This document shows positions 32,553 to 40,941 of a DNA stretch of 52,846 nt, in pieces. Position 1 is the stretch's first letter, and every line of letters starts with the position of its first letter. The notes beneath the pieces are model-generated. The model was not told the origin of the DNA and did not search any database. It worked only from the letters and a program-made list of their open reading frames with translations. This DNA is from a virus: IMG/VR virus record IMGVR_UViG_3300032083_000594, positions 1 through 52,846 of that record. One strand, 5' to 3'. A program made the position numbers and the translations under genes.

Positions 32553-33668
32553 CTATGCAGCGTCAGTATAACTTGTATTTGATCCAGTTGCAACATTTGA
32601 ATACGAACTATCCGATCCTGTAGATAGACCAGAATAAGAAGAATTCGATCCTGTTGATGAGGTGTTATACGAAGTATTTGAACCAGTGTCAATATTTTGA
32701 TAAGATTTAATTCCTAATATTCCTACACTTGATGTTATTTCAAGTCCTGTTAAACCCATTACATCAGCTGGTGATAAAGAGCCAACATTAGTTGTAGAAG
32801 ATTGACCAGATATTTCATATGTAAATTCAAGTGTAAATGAACCTACACTTGTAGATGCTGATACACCTGATATATTAATTAATTCTGCACTTGCAATTTC
32901 AAGAGTTCCTACACTTGTTGTTGCAGATACTCCTGTAATTATTTCTTCTGGACCAAATTCTAAACCTAGTGTGCCTAAACCTGAAGTAGCAGCTACTCCT
33001 GATAATGCTCCAACTGTACCAAATTCTAAACCTAATGTGCCTTGATTTATTGTAGATGATTGTCCTGTAATTGCTGGTGTTGAATCTAATCTAATAGTTG
33101 TTGAGCCAACATTTGTTGTAGCTTCTTGACCAGATAAACCCATTACATCTGCAGGAGCTATTGAACCTACACTTGAAGTTAAACCTTGACCAACTAAAGT
33201 TATAATTTCATTTGGAGATTCGCCCCAAGAATTATCTCCCCATGCATCTCTACCCCAACCAACTAAAGTCCCGGCATAAGACATTGTTGGAGTTGCAAAA
33301 GTTGCAGCAACTCCTGTTACAGCAACTCCTAATTCTGCATCTATATCAAGACTTCCTACTTCTGCAGTCATGGAGTGGTTTGCACCAACCATTTCTAAAG
33401 AAACAGTAACTGTAGTTGCAATAGATATAGATCCAGGCGAAGCTGTAGCCTCTACACCACTTATAGCTACTGTTTCATCTGCACCTTCACCCCAATCAGC
33501 TGTATTCCAAGTTAATCTACCCCAACCTGTTTCATTAAACTCTGTTAAATCACCAAGTGAAGTTGTTGCAGATACGCCTGTTAAGTCGACAGTTAAAACG
33601 TTAGATTGCCATGAGTTTTGATTCCATGCAACTGAGGGGTTGTCTCCGCCCCAAATTGATGTAGCCAT
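32553..33668 (-). CDS. Tandem-repeat virion protein, 371 aa
   Basis: About eleven copies of an 18-27 residue unit with core hG(V/Q)xATTSVGxL are spread over the protein, for example ITGVSATTSVGTLEIASA and ISGVSASTSVGSFTLEFT. Trp-rich linkers (GWGRLTWNTADWGEG, GWGRDAWGDNSWGES) interrupt them. The last 40 residues carry four copies of TGS(N/D)(T/S)SY. Probable fibre or receptor-related virion component placed directly upstream of the adhesin gene. The ribosome site AAGGAG sits in a 6-bp hairpin (33668-33684) with the start codon. Confidence 0.6.
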   Translation of the reverse strand: MATSIWGGDNPSVAWNQNSWQSNVLTVDLTGVSATTSLGDLTEFNETGWGRLTWNTADWGEGADETVAISGVEATASPGSISIATTVTVSLEMVGANHSMTAEVGSLDIDAELGVAVTGVAATFATPTMSYAGTLVGWGRDAWGDNSWGESPNEIITLVGQGLTSSVGSIAPADVMGLSGQEATTNVGSTTIRLDSTPAITGQSSTINQGTLGLEFGTVGALSGVAATSGLGTLGLEFGPEEIITGVSATTSVGTLEIASAELINISGVSASTSVGSFTLEFTYEISGQSSTTNVGSLSPADVMGLTGLEITSSVGILGIKSYQNIDTGSNTSYNTSSTGSNSSYSGLSTGSDSSYSNVATGSNTSYTDAA

Positions 33669-33681
33669 AAGGAAATCCTCC

Positions 33682-34119
33682 TTACGCTATACGAATGATT
33701 GCGTTACTTGCGTCTGCTGTTGGAAATTGAATTGTGAATGTTCCACTTGATACTGTCTTATCACCACCGAATGCTATAACAGCAACAGCTTTGTCAGATT
33801 GATCATCATTATAAATTAATGCACCATTAGCTGTAAAAGATGCTGAAGTATAACTAACATCTGCAAAGTCACAGAATGCAGTTGTTCCAGAAGTAGTTGG
33901 CGTAACGCTTGTTAATGTTGCACCACCTGCAGAGTATGCAGATCCTGATGTGTTTGAAATTTCATTTGATGTTGAATAAGCAGTTGTACCTGCACCTAAA
34001 GATGCATCACTTGTAAATAAAGCTATCTTAAAAGTATCACCACTTGTTGCTGTAAAATTATGTGTTCCAACTAAAATCTCTTGTTTGAAACTTGTACAAA
34101 TTGCTGATGATATAGCCAT
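33682..34119 (-). CDS. Small beta-rich structural protein, 145 aa
   Basis: Ser/Thr/Ala-rich throughout: ATSGDTFKIALFTSDASLGA, then SAGGATLTSVTPTTSGTTAF and VAVIAFGGDKTVSSGTFTIQ. The pattern of short strands and turns fits a jelly-roll or Ig-like virion domain common in marine phages. Likely fibre-attached or head decoration protein. Confidence 0.58.
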   Translation of the reverse strand: MAISSAICTSFKQEILVGTHNFTATSGDTFKIALFTSDASLGAGTTAYSTSNEISNTSGSAYSAGGATLTSVTPTTSGTTAFCDFADVSYTSASFTANGALIYNDDQSDKAVAVIAFGGDKTVSSGTFTIQFPTADASNAIIRIA

Positions 34120-34129
34120 AATTTATCTC

Positions 34130-34837
34130 CTACGGGTTTGCTGAGTTTACTGGAATACGAACAGCACCATCAGTGTAGTCATCTCTTCGTCTTCTACCAA
34201 CTTGCTCGTTAGCAAACTTCTGTATCTCCTGTTTATATTTATTTTCATACAAAGTCAACATATCTATTGGGCCTTTTAAATATCCATAAGTTTCAGATAA
34301 ACAACAATATAAAAGACCATTTGGAAAATTAAGACTAATATAATTAGTTTGATTACTAGATTCTAGAGTAGCTGGCATTTTATTAAAATGAACTCTAAAT
34401 TTATATGTTGTATCGGGAACTGGTGCTAAAAATAAACGTCCTGATGTTGAATCAGTATTTCCTGTTGCTCCGCCATACATAGCATAATATTTAGGTTGTC
34501 CTCTTTTAGAAGACTCTGTTGATGGTACATATTCTTGTAAATATGTTACATCTTTTTTTTCTAACCAAATATTAGCTCCTGTTGTAGCAGATGTTGAATC
34601 ATAAACTTGAACACCTCTTATAAATAATGCTCCAGCTGGAGCATTTATTGTTTCTTGTCCTGCAACTAAATTACCAGTTTGTTGAACTCTATCTGAATCA
34701 ATCGGCACATCTCTCATAATTCTATATTGAGCATTTAAAATAATATTTTCTAAAACAGCTGTTGTTAAAACATTAGAATCTGTTTCAGTGTAATTTCTAA
34801 TATTTGTAACTAAATCACTGTAACTTAATCCTGCCAT
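34130..34837 (-). CDS. Probable connector / tail adaptor protein, 235 aa
   Basis: N-terminal helices (LSYSDLVTNIRNYTETDSNV, then LENIILNAQYRIMRDVPIDS) followed by a beta domain and a helical end (LSETYGYLKGPIDMLTLYEN) with a basic RRRR stretch. Such an alpha-beta-alpha layout is seen in head-tail adaptor and tail tube-like proteins of podoviruses. Assigned by layout and position only. Confidence 0.5.
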   Translation of the reverse strand: MAGLSYSDLVTNIRNYTETDSNVLTTAVLENIILNAQYRIMRDVPIDSDRVQQTGNLVAGQETINAPAGALFIRGVQVYDSTSATTGANIWLEKKDVTYLQEYVPSTESSKRGQPKYYAMYGGATGNTDSTSGRLFLAPVPDTTYKFRVHFNKMPATLESSNQTNYISLNFPNGLLYCCLSETYGYLKGPIDMLTLYENKYKQEIQKFANEQVGRRRRDDYTDGAVRIPVNSANP

Positions 34838-34986
34838 TATTTATTATCTCCTTGATGTTTTAAACGTATTTTTTTCTGTTTCGCAGTTTCCTCTACAGGT
34901 GCATCTACTTCTTCAGATAATTCAAGATAAGAATCTTGTTTTGTAGGTTTAAAAATATTTTTTATCCAATTCCAAATTTTGTTCAT
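34837..34986 (-). CDS. 49-aa small protein
   Basis: MNKIWNWIKNIFKPTKQD, then an acidic linker and a basic end (KQKKIRLKHQGDNK). The start is set at the ATG 34986, which makes a TAATG with the upstream stop; an in-frame codon 33 bp upstream lies inside that gene. The amphipathic Trp-rich N-terminus may bind membrane. Confidence 0.55.
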   Translation of the reverse strand: MNKIWNWIKNIFKPTKQDSYLELSEEVDAPVEETAKQKKIRLKHQGDNK

Positions 34987-35573
34987 TATGCTTCTATGGT
35001 TACGGGTCCAACAGAACAACCGTATCCTCCTCCTTTTATATTACCTGTTGTAGCAGTATTTGTGTCCACTGTAAAAAAGAAAAAATTACTAGTTATGTAA
35101 TCACTTGATGCATCTCTAGCATCACTTTTATATCTACCTGTTCTTATTGTATATCCTGTAGATTTAGCAATATTTGATCCTGCTATACCATCAAAACTTT
35201 CTGGGTTAGCATAAGTAAAAGAGCTTCCTGCAGAAGTAGTTGGGGGTCCTCTAAATCTATAAGTAGTGTTATCTGTTAATCCATGACCAGGTGAGAATAC
35301 ATTTATAATCCCGGACCCTGCTGCATATGTTTCAAAACCATTATTTGGTATTCTTACAGTTGTAGCTGGTTCTGTTCTATCACTTCTAACGTTTCTTAAT
35401 GCAATGCCATCAGCAGAAAGAGGTTTTGGTTCTAGTTGTGGCTGTTTTGGTTCAAATTCAGAAACATGTACAAATGCACCATTCCATTCTCTGACCATTT
35501 CTCTATATGGAAACTCCATACCAGATCGATCAGAAATTGCTTTTGCATGTTTACCTGTTGAGTATTTTGCCAT
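34986..35573 (-). CDS. Structural protein, 195 aa
   Basis: The basic N-terminal stretch MAKYSTGKHAKAISDRSGME is followed by EMVREWNGAFVHVSEFEPKQ, which looks strongly constrained. The C-terminal two thirds are a Gly/Ser/Thr-rich beta domain (GIINVFSPGHGLTDNTTYRF). Likely a virion surface or neck component, in the block between connector-like genes. Confidence 0.52.
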   Translation of the reverse strand: MAKYSTGKHAKAISDRSGMEFPYREMVREWNGAFVHVSEFEPKQPQLEPKPLSADGIALRNVRSDRTEPATTVRIPNNGFETYAAGSGIINVFSPGHGLTDNTTYRFRGPPTTSAGSSFTYANPESFDGIAGSNIAKSTGYTIRTGRYKSDARDASSDYITSNFFFFTVDTNTATTGNIKGGGYGCSVGPVTIEA

Positions 35574-36325
35574 TATGTTCCTGGGTAATAAGCTTTTGGT
35601 GTTATATATGTACTAGAAGCAGAACCATCTTCTGCTAATGCTCTAGCTAATTCATCTTCGTAAGCTAATTTCATAGCTTGCATTAATTGTGGTTGATATT
35701 TTTGTGATAAATAATATGCAAGTCCTGATACCATGCAAGGCACAAATCTAAACGGCACATCAGTTGCATTTGTATAATCACCTACATCTTGAATTCTTTT
35801 GATAAAATAAAAATGCATATCTTTAGATGCATTTGTAGAATCTGGTGTTGGGTAAATATGTATTCTAACTTTATCAATAAATCTTTCTACCCAATATTGA
35901 TTAGGTGTACCTTTTGAAAGTTTATTTGAAAAACCTGCATAAGTAGATCTGTCTACTTTAGACATTGGTGAATCTGATTGAGTAGTTTGAGTTCTATTAG
36001 ACCTTAATTGTGCCTCAAGAACATCGGACATACCATATATTCCATTAGTAGGTGTAGTTGTTGCAGAAGTTCCATCACCACTAGCTCTAAAAAAATCATA
36101 GTCTGACTGTCCTTCAATTAAATCGAGATTAGTTTCAGCTATTTCCCAATAGTGAATACCTCTATTACCCCATTCTTGAAATAAAATATTAAGGGACCTT
36201 CTTGCAGATTTAAGTTGATAACCGGCAACTGAATTTAATCCTATACGTTCGAAAGCATCTTCTATTATTTCTTCAATAGAAAAAGTTTTGTCGAACGTTG
36301 TTGTTCCCGAAGTAGTATTAGCCAT
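35573..36325 (-). CDS. Probable tail accessory / connector protein, 250 aa
   Basis: IEEIIEDAFERIGLNSVAGY, then LKSARRSLNILFQEWGNRGI, a beta region and a C-terminal helix bundle (AYYLSQKYQPQLMQAMKLAY). The helix-beta-helix plan with an aromatic-rich middle is typical of podovirus adaptor proteins that dock beneath the portal. The position close to the capsid genes supports this, but the family is not named with certainty. Confidence 0.52.
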   Translation of the reverse strand: MANTTSGTTTFDKTFSIEEIIEDAFERIGLNSVAGYQLKSARRSLNILFQEWGNRGIHYWEIAETNLDLIEGQSDYDFFRASGDGTSATTTPTNGIYGMSDVLEAQLRSNRTQTTQSDSPMSKVDRSTYAGFSNKLSKGTPNQYWVERFIDKVRIHIYPTPDSTNASKDMHFYFIKRIQDVGDYTNATDVPFRFVPCMVSGLAYYLSQKYQPQLMQAMKLAYEDELARALAEDGSASSTYITPKAYYPGT

Positions 36326-36333
36326 TTAAACTC

Positions 36334-36741
36334 CTACGATTCGTAAACTTTAATCCATTCACAAACAATTGTACCTGTATCTCCTGCGGTGCAAGCTGGT
36401 AAAACAACATTTACATCACCAGTGAATCCACTAGCATCAGTGTTTTTTAATCCACCAAAAGATGAATAGTCATATTCCATTTCACCTGCTAAAGTTTGAA
36501 ATACAACATCTGTTGTTGCATCCCATTGCATTCTAATTGCATCTGCTGGTGCTGTTACAGAAACGTTAAAACTAACTTTGTTTAGTCTTACAGTTTTGCA
36601 AGTTTTACCATTATTTGATGCTAATTCAGAAACGTCAACTATTTTAGTTGTGCTTCCAGAGTTATCAGAAACTACATTGTAGTGAGTGATTAGTTTTTTT
36701 GCTCCGTCAAATACAGTTGTATTTAATACTGTGTCTGCCAT
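36334..36741 (-). CDS. Small beta-rich structural protein, 135 aa
   Basis: Alternating strands (KTCKTVRLNKVSFNVSVTAP, then AIRMQWDATTDVVFQTLAGE) and an acidic end. It is preceded by AAAAGGAGG and by a hairpin at 36765-36782. Probably a capsid-surface or tail domain. Confidence 0.55.
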   Translation of the reverse strand: MADTVLNTTVFDGAKKLITHYNVVSDNSGSTTKIVDVSELASNNGKTCKTVRLNKVSFNVSVTAPADAIRMQWDATTDVVFQTLAGEMEYDYSSFGGLKNTDASGFTGDVNVVLPACTAGDTGTIVCEWIKVYES

Positions 36742-36755
36742 GTTTTTGTCCTCCT

Positions 36756-36782
36756 TTTAAAGGACGCCTGCATTACCAGGCG
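36756..36782 (-). terminator. Attenuator-like hairpin before the 135-aa gene
   Basis: Stem CAGGCG (36777-36782) / CGCCTG (36765-36770) with a 6-nt loop, followed leftward by TCCTTTT. The T run then forms part of CCTTTTAAAAGG next to the ribosome site of the following gene. It could partly terminate transcripts coming from the highly expressed upstream gene, lowering expression of distal tail genes. Confidence 0.45.
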
Positions 36783-36797
36783 CCCCGAGTTAATTTA

Positions 36798-37316
36798 TTA
36801 CGCGTCCGCGTATGGTGTTACTATTGTACCTGATCCAATCAATAAAGAATTGTGAACCATGTATGTAGCAGTATCAATCGCAGTGAAAGATACTATACTA
36901 CCAGCGATTCCACCTTTTGTAGAACCATTCATAGTAATAACATCGTTAGTTGCAGCTGGTACGAAAGCTTTTTTCGCACCGTCGTCTACACCAATTAAGA
37001 TTGCACCTTTGAATTTATCAGTACCGTCTGTTTTGATGTCCATATCAGTTGCAGCTGTTTCAACAAAAAAGTTAAAAGTTGCACCGATGTTGTTTAAGTT
37101 ATTAAAGTCATTATCACCTGCTGATGCGCCATTTGCATTTACATTGATTGAAGGTAAAGTAAATTTACCGTCAGCGTCATTGCAAAGTAAAATTCTACCC
37201 GCATGTGCAGCAACTGTTAATGTTGTGTCAGCTGTTAAGCTAACAGTCATACCAGGACCTGTACTTGTAAAGCCATTTTTAGAAATGACTGGTCCTGAAA
37301 ACGTAGTGTTTGCCAT
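36798..37316 (-). CDS. Capsid decoration-like protein, 172 aa
   Basis: Starts MANTTFSGPVISKNGF; the body is Ala/Thr/Gly-rich with strands (MTVSLTADTTLTVAAHAGRI, then GATFNFFVETAATDMDIKTD). It has its own promoter candidate (37401-37429) and a structured leader, unusual in this operon, suggesting abundant late expression. A head-fibre or decoration role is inferred. Confidence 0.55.
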   Translation of the reverse strand: MANTTFSGPVISKNGFTSTGPGMTVSLTADTTLTVAAHAGRILLCNDADGKFTLPSINVNANGASAGDNDFNNLNNIGATFNFFVETAATDMDIKTDGTDKFKGAILIGVDDGAKKAFVPAATNDVITMNGSTKGGIAGSIVSFTAIDTATYMVHNSLLIGSGTIVTPYADA

Positions 37317-37336
37317 AGTATTATCCTCCTAGTTAT

Positions 37337-37381
37337 TTGAATATCGTCTCTAGGCCGTCGACTATACGCGTCGATATTCAA
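37337..37381 (-). promoter_or_regulatory. Structured 5' leader hairpin
   Basis: Perfect 10-bp inverted repeat TTGAATATCG (37337-37346) / CGATATTCAA (37372-37381) with a 25-nt loop holding GTCGAC and ACGCGT. It lies between the promoter candidate and an AGGAGG ribosome site. It could protect the mRNA 5' end or bind a regulator. Confidence 0.5.
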
Positions 37382-37400
37382 TTTAATGTATAGTGTGTTT

Positions 37401-37429
37401 TTTATATACTAGATTTGAGTAGAGTGCAA
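37401..37429 (-). promoter_or_regulatory. Leftward late-promoter candidate
   Basis: Read leftward: TTGCAC (37429-37424), 17 bp, TATAAA (37406-37401). The -10 is strong and the -35 half-matching. The predicted start near 37394 gives a leader of about 78 nt containing the 37337-37381 hairpin. Confidence 0.45.
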
Positions 37430-37477
37430 GAGAGCCTGTAATGTGGAGTGGATTTATTCCAACGATGTAGCTTTTTA

Positions 37478-37687
37478 TTAAGTAGCTACTGAAACTTGTG
37501 GAGCTGCTCCTTCAACAGTATTCTGTCTATGGGCAATAGCTGCTTCTTCCAGCTTGATCTTTGTGATGACTTCTCTAACTTTGTCATCGATCCGGACCAT
37601 TTCAAGAGTATATCTACCATTAGATAGATGCTCCTGTTCCCACTTCAACTCCAAGGACCTTTTTGCTTTGTATAGGTCTTGTATCAT
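37478..37687 (-). CDS. Small helical protein, 69 aa
   Basis: From the ATG 37687: IQDLYKAKRSLELKWEQEHL, then LEMVRIDDKVREVITKIKLE, an amphipathic helical protein with an Ala/Val-rich tail. Start chosen because AGGAGG lies 6 nt upstream; an earlier ATG in frame overlaps that site. It overlaps the 83-aa gene by 68 bp. Confidence 0.5.
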   Translation of the reverse strand: MIQDLYKAKRSLELKWEQEHLSNGRYTLEMVRIDDKVREVITKIKLEEAAIAHRQNTVEGAAPQVSVAT

Positions 37688-37872
37688 TAACAACCTCCTC
37701 ATAGGTTATTCTATTCAACGGACCAAACATTCCCGTTTTTTCCCAAACTATACTATTTTCTCCAAGTTTGTCAAGGATTGATTGTTCCAGTGAATTAGGA
37801 TCATCTGCTGACTCTACTTCAAATTTTGAGTAGTGGCCGTACGCATTTATTGTTACTAAGAATTTTTTCATA
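37620..37872 (-). CDS. Hypothetical protein, 83 aa
   Basis: MKKFLVTINAYGHYSKFEVE gives an alternating beta start, followed by DDPNSLEQSILDKLGENSIV and a basic tail. The start is set at the ATG 37872 behind GGTGAG. First gene after the capsid hairpin. Function unknown; the long overlap with the next gene is unusual. Confidence 0.5.
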
Positions 37873-37895
37873 AGTCTCACCTTTTGTATTGTAAA

Positions 37896-37921
37896 TGAGG
37901 CGGAACTATGTCCGCCTCATA
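37896..37921 (-). terminator. Strong hairpin downstream of the major capsid gene
   Basis: Perfect 10-bp stem ATGAGGCGGA (37896-37905) / TCCGCCTCAT (37912-37921) with a 6-nt loop. It sits 11 bp after the capsid stop. Leftward it is followed only by TTTACAA, so it may act as a partial terminator or as a 3' stabiliser that raises capsid mRNA levels. Confidence 0.6.
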
Positions 37922-37932
37922 AAATTTAGTTA

Positions 37933-38844
37933 TTACGCACCTTCAACGCCGAAGATACCTCTAGGGTCTGATACTCCAAATGAGTATCTTTCTCTAGCTT
38001 TGTATCTAACGTTTCCAGTATCGAAGTCACCTTCCATTGCAGTTGTCAATGGAGCTCTGTTGAACATTTTCATTCCATTAGGAATGTCTGTAATGATGTA
38101 AAACGCATCAGTGTCAGTTAGGTAATTGTTCACTCTGTATCCTTGAGGAATCATACCCATAGACGCAATTGCGTTAATGTCATTATCAGCTGTTCCAGTT
38201 CTACCTTGAGATTTCATTAATCTCTCAGCTGTAAACTGAAGCTCAGAAGGAATGATCATTTTCACTCCTCTTGCTGCAACTCTAAGACCTCTTTCGTCAG
38301 TCATTTGACCGATGTCGATCAAAGATTGCTCTAACGAAGTTTCGTTAAGGTCTGCTTGAGTAGAAAGTGTGTTCTGGAAAGTTCCAGCCACTGTAGGGTG
38401 TGATGTATTAAATAAAGATACACCGTCACCTGAATCAAAACCATCCGTTGAAGGAAGACCTTGAATTAGAGGCTCGACAGCTTTTACTTGCTTAGCATTA
38501 CTCATAGATCTTGCTAAAGCTTTTGTATATCTAGACGCGAGTCTATCATACAAGTTATCCTCGATTGCTTCTTCAGTAATCGCGAATGCTAAAGCTACAG
38601 TCTCGTGAGTGTATCTAGCTGTAAAAGTTTCTTGTGCTTCATCGAATGAAACTCCTGAACCTTCACCTTTTACTTGTGCGTTTGCAAAACCACTTAACAT
38701 TACTTCTTCTTCAAAAGCTCTGTCAGATGATTCTGTAGTATAAATCTCAGCATGCTGATTTTCATACCTTTTATATTCCAGGCCGAATAGTGCATTCAAT
38801 CCTGGCTCTAGTTCTTTAACTAGTTGTGATCGTGATATAGCCAT
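37933..38844 (-). CDS. Major capsid protein (HK97-like fold)
   Basis: 303 residues. MAISRSQLVKELEPGLNALF is followed by an E-loop-like region (GEGSGVSFDEAQETFTARYT), a long helix (LYDRLASRYTKALARSMSNA), a P-domain-like segment (RVAARGVKMIIPSELQFTAE) and the end RYSFGVSDPRGIFGVEGA. The length, single copy and position between scaffold and connector genes fit the major capsid subunit. No protease gene is adjacent, so the scaffold may leave uncleaved, as in P22. AGGAGA precedes the ATG. Confidence 0.85.
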   Translation of the reverse strand: MAISRSQLVKELEPGLNALFGLEYKRYENQHAEIYTTESSDRAFEEEVMLSGFANAQVKGEGSGVSFDEAQETFTARYTHETVALAFAITEEAIEDNLYDRLASRYTKALARSMSNAKQVKAVEPLIQGLPSTDGFDSGDGVSLFNTSHPTVAGTFQNTLSTQADLNETSLEQSLIDIGQMTDERGLRVAARGVKMIIPSELQFTAERLMKSQGRTGTADNDINAIASMGMIPQGYRVNNYLTDTDAFYIITDIPNGMKMFNRAPLTTAMEGDFDTGNVRYKARERYSFGVSDPRGIFGVEGA

Positions 38845-38865
38845 AATTTATCTCCTATTCTCCTA

Positions 38866-39426
38866 TTACGATTGTAACTCAATCAGATTTGGAACTACTA
38901 CAACAGATCTGAAAGCCGCATTTTCATCGTTTTCAGGATCTTCAGCAGATCTTAGTAATCTGAAAGAAGCAGCATCTGCACTTGTGTCTCCGATATCTAG
39001 TGTAGCTGAAGACTTACCAGTAGTTGTACTACCAGCAGAAGTATTCATGTCATACGTTTCTAAATATCCAGATTGAGCCACAGCAGCATCAGTTGCTACT
39101 ACATATTGTTGTTGAGGGTTATCGAATACAAATGCATCGATATCTTCTGAGTTAGCTGGTGTTACCTGAACGTAATGATTCGAAAACGTTGGCTTTAAAG
39201 TTGAAGCCGCGTTGTAGAATATTCCGTTTAATACACCTAAAATAGGTGCATCAGTCGTTTGACCGTCGATAATGTAACCAGCGTTAGAAGCAACAGCACC
39301 ACCATTATAAATAGTAGTTGCATAACCCGCATCGATTTTGTATTTACCTTGCCCAGAAGTCGCTGGAGTTGATCCAAGCGTTCCTGCAGCAATTAAACCA
39401 AAACCTTGTGTGTTTCTATTTGCCAT
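38866..39426 (-). CDS. Head decoration-like protein, 186 aa
   Basis: Ala/Gly/Thr-rich: NTQGFGLIAAGTLGSTPATS, then GYIIDGQTTDAPILGVLNGI and a beta end (AFRSVVVVPNLIELQS). Immediately upstream of the major capsid gene, where phage decoration or head-stabilising proteins are often encoded. AAGGAG before the ATG. Confidence 0.58.
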   Translation of the reverse strand: MANRNTQGFGLIAAGTLGSTPATSGQGKYKIDAGYATTIYNGGAVASNAGYIIDGQTTDAPILGVLNGIFYNAASTLKPTFSNHYVQVTPANSEDIDAFVFDNPQQQYVVATDAAVAQSGYLETYDMNTSAGSTTTGKSSATLDIGDTSADAASFRLLRSAEDPENDENAAFRSVVVVPNLIELQS

Positions 39427-39497
39427 AGTTGTTTCTCCTTATGTACCTGCCCCGAAGGGCCTCCAGTACGGTTTATTAAATTCAGTGATTGAAAAAA

Positions 39498-39956
39498 TTA
39501 TTTTTTCGTACCACCGAAGGTTACACGAGATTGCCTTTCAACATTGATCGGCATTCTATTGTCCTGCTCCTTCATAAGGTCGTTATTTACAGCTTCGTCT
39601 TGTTGTTTATGGCGGTTAGCCATATACTGTTGTCTCTGCTTCGCGATCTCTTCAGGTACCTTCGCAAGTAGAAGGCCTCCTACCCCAATCACTCCCTTGT
39701 ATTTGCCCTCATCGAGGACTGGATAATCAGCTGCGTTTACAACTTCTTCGGCTCTAACTAATTCATAACCTTCTCTAATTCGTCCGGTTACATTTTTAGT
39801 GTCCTGAAAGCCAACGCTTTCTGCTCTTATCCATCTATACCTGAATCCATCAGGCGCAGGGGGTGCATCTAGAGAAGATGGTGGAACCCACACTTTAGGT
39901 CTTTCAGATTTTGACCGTGTGTCGTTCGCACGAGAAGTGTTTTTGTCTTTTTCCAT
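39498..39956 (-). CDS. Conserved-looking head-module protein, 152 aa
   Basis: Polar N-terminus, then PPAPDGFRYRWIRAESVGFQ, RIREGYELVRAEEV, GVIGVGGLLLAKVPEEIAKQ and a helical Gln/Asn-rich tail. The ordered pattern suggests a small capsid-associated protein seen in several marine phage head clusters. It is 1 bp after the scaffold gene. Confidence 0.55.
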   Translation of the reverse strand: MEKDKNTSRANDTRSKSERPKVWVPPSSLDAPPAPDGFRYRWIRAESVGFQDTKNVTGRIREGYELVRAEEVVNAADYPVLDEGKYKGVIGVGGLLLAKVPEEIAKQRQQYMANRHKQQDEAVNNDLMKEQDNRMPINVERQSRVTFGGTKK

Positions 39957-39957
39957 G

Positions 39958-40923
39958 TTACGCTCCTTCCGTGTTTTTTAATTGTTTTGCGTATTCTTCG
40001 AGTGGCACACCTAATTTTTTAGCTATTGCTACCTGTGATGATGTGAGTCTCACAGTTTTGCGACCAGGCTTTACGCTTCTTTGTGCTGAAGCGACCGTCT
40101 GAACGGGAGCTGTCGTATTTGTTTTAGTATTACCAAATTTATGTGGAAAGTCAATCTTAATTCTCTTATCAACTTCCGCATAATACTCGTCAGAACTTGG
40201 ATCATACCCTTCTTTTTCAGTAAGATCCTTGTGTATCTCAAACGCAGTGTAAGTCATTGCTCTATCTGATCCAAACCATGGGTTTTTTGAAGCCCATGCT
40301 TCAGCTCTTGGATCCGGATTAATCGGATCATCTCTTTGAGGAATGTTTACATTATTTGCTTGAGAGAGTTGTTGTACAGGATTCTCAGCCTGTGTTTTAT
40401 TTTCTCTACCTTCTTTAGCTGCTTCAAGTTTTGCATTCTCAAATGCGAGTGTTGCAATTCTTTTGTTAGCCTCAACTTGAGCGTTTGCATCACCAGCTTC
40501 AATAGCTGCTGCTAATTCTTTTTGTGCAGCTTCTAAACCTGACGATATAGTTGTCTCAAATTTTTTAATATAATCAGAATCCGTTTTTTCAAAACGTTTT
40601 TCTAATTGTTGTCTTTTTTCTTCTACAGCTTTTGCATACTCAACAGCAGCTTGTTCTCTTCGCTCTGCTTCTCTCATCTTACGAGTTAATTTCGCAATAC
40701 GAGATTGTACACCTTTACTATAGTCTTCTAAAGTTTCATCTGATTTTTTTTCATCTAACTTTGTTTCTCTTTCATTTTCAAATGATTTATCTATTCCTTG
40801 TTCTTGATCATTTTTTTCTTCTGGCTGTTCGATTACAGCTTCTTCTTTTTTTTCTTCGATATCAATTGTGGCATCGGGACCCGATGTATCTATATCAACC
40901 GTCTTCTTTTCTTCTTCTGGCAT
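39958..40923 (-). CDS. Scaffolding protein
   Basis: 321 residues with the classic scaffold composition: an acidic, Glu/Asp/Lys-rich N-terminus (about 1-65), a long coiled coil (RIAKLTRKMREAERREQAAV, then EEKRQQLEKRFEKTDSDYIK), a less ordered middle and a basic C-terminal helix (KKLGVPLEEYAKQLKNTEGA) of the kind that contacts the capsid floor. It lies just upstream of the decoration and capsid genes. No sequence family is claimed; the call rests on composition, size and location. Confidence 0.72.
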   Translation of the reverse strand: MPEEEKKTVDIDTSGPDATIDIEEKKEEAVIEQPEEKNDQEQGIDKSFENERETKLDEKKSDETLEDYSKGVQSRIAKLTRKMREAERREQAAVEYAKAVEEKRQQLEKRFEKTDSDYIKKFETTISSGLEAAQKELAAAIEAGDANAQVEANKRIATLAFENAKLEAAKEGRENKTQAENPVQQLSQANNVNIPQRDDPINPDPRAEAWASKNPWFGSDRAMTYTAFEIHKDLTEKEGYDPSSDEYYAEVDKRIKIDFPHKFGNTKTNTTAPVQTVASAQRSVKPGRKTVRLTSSQVAIAKKLGVPLEEYAKQLKNTEGA

Positions 40924-40941
40924 AGTTACTCCTTCCTATGA

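Noticed and set aside
39447-39461. Small GCCC-TTCG-GGGC hairpin between head genes as a terminator
   Set aside because: It is a 4-bp stem with a stable tetraloop but no T run in the leftward direction; too weak to call as a terminator.
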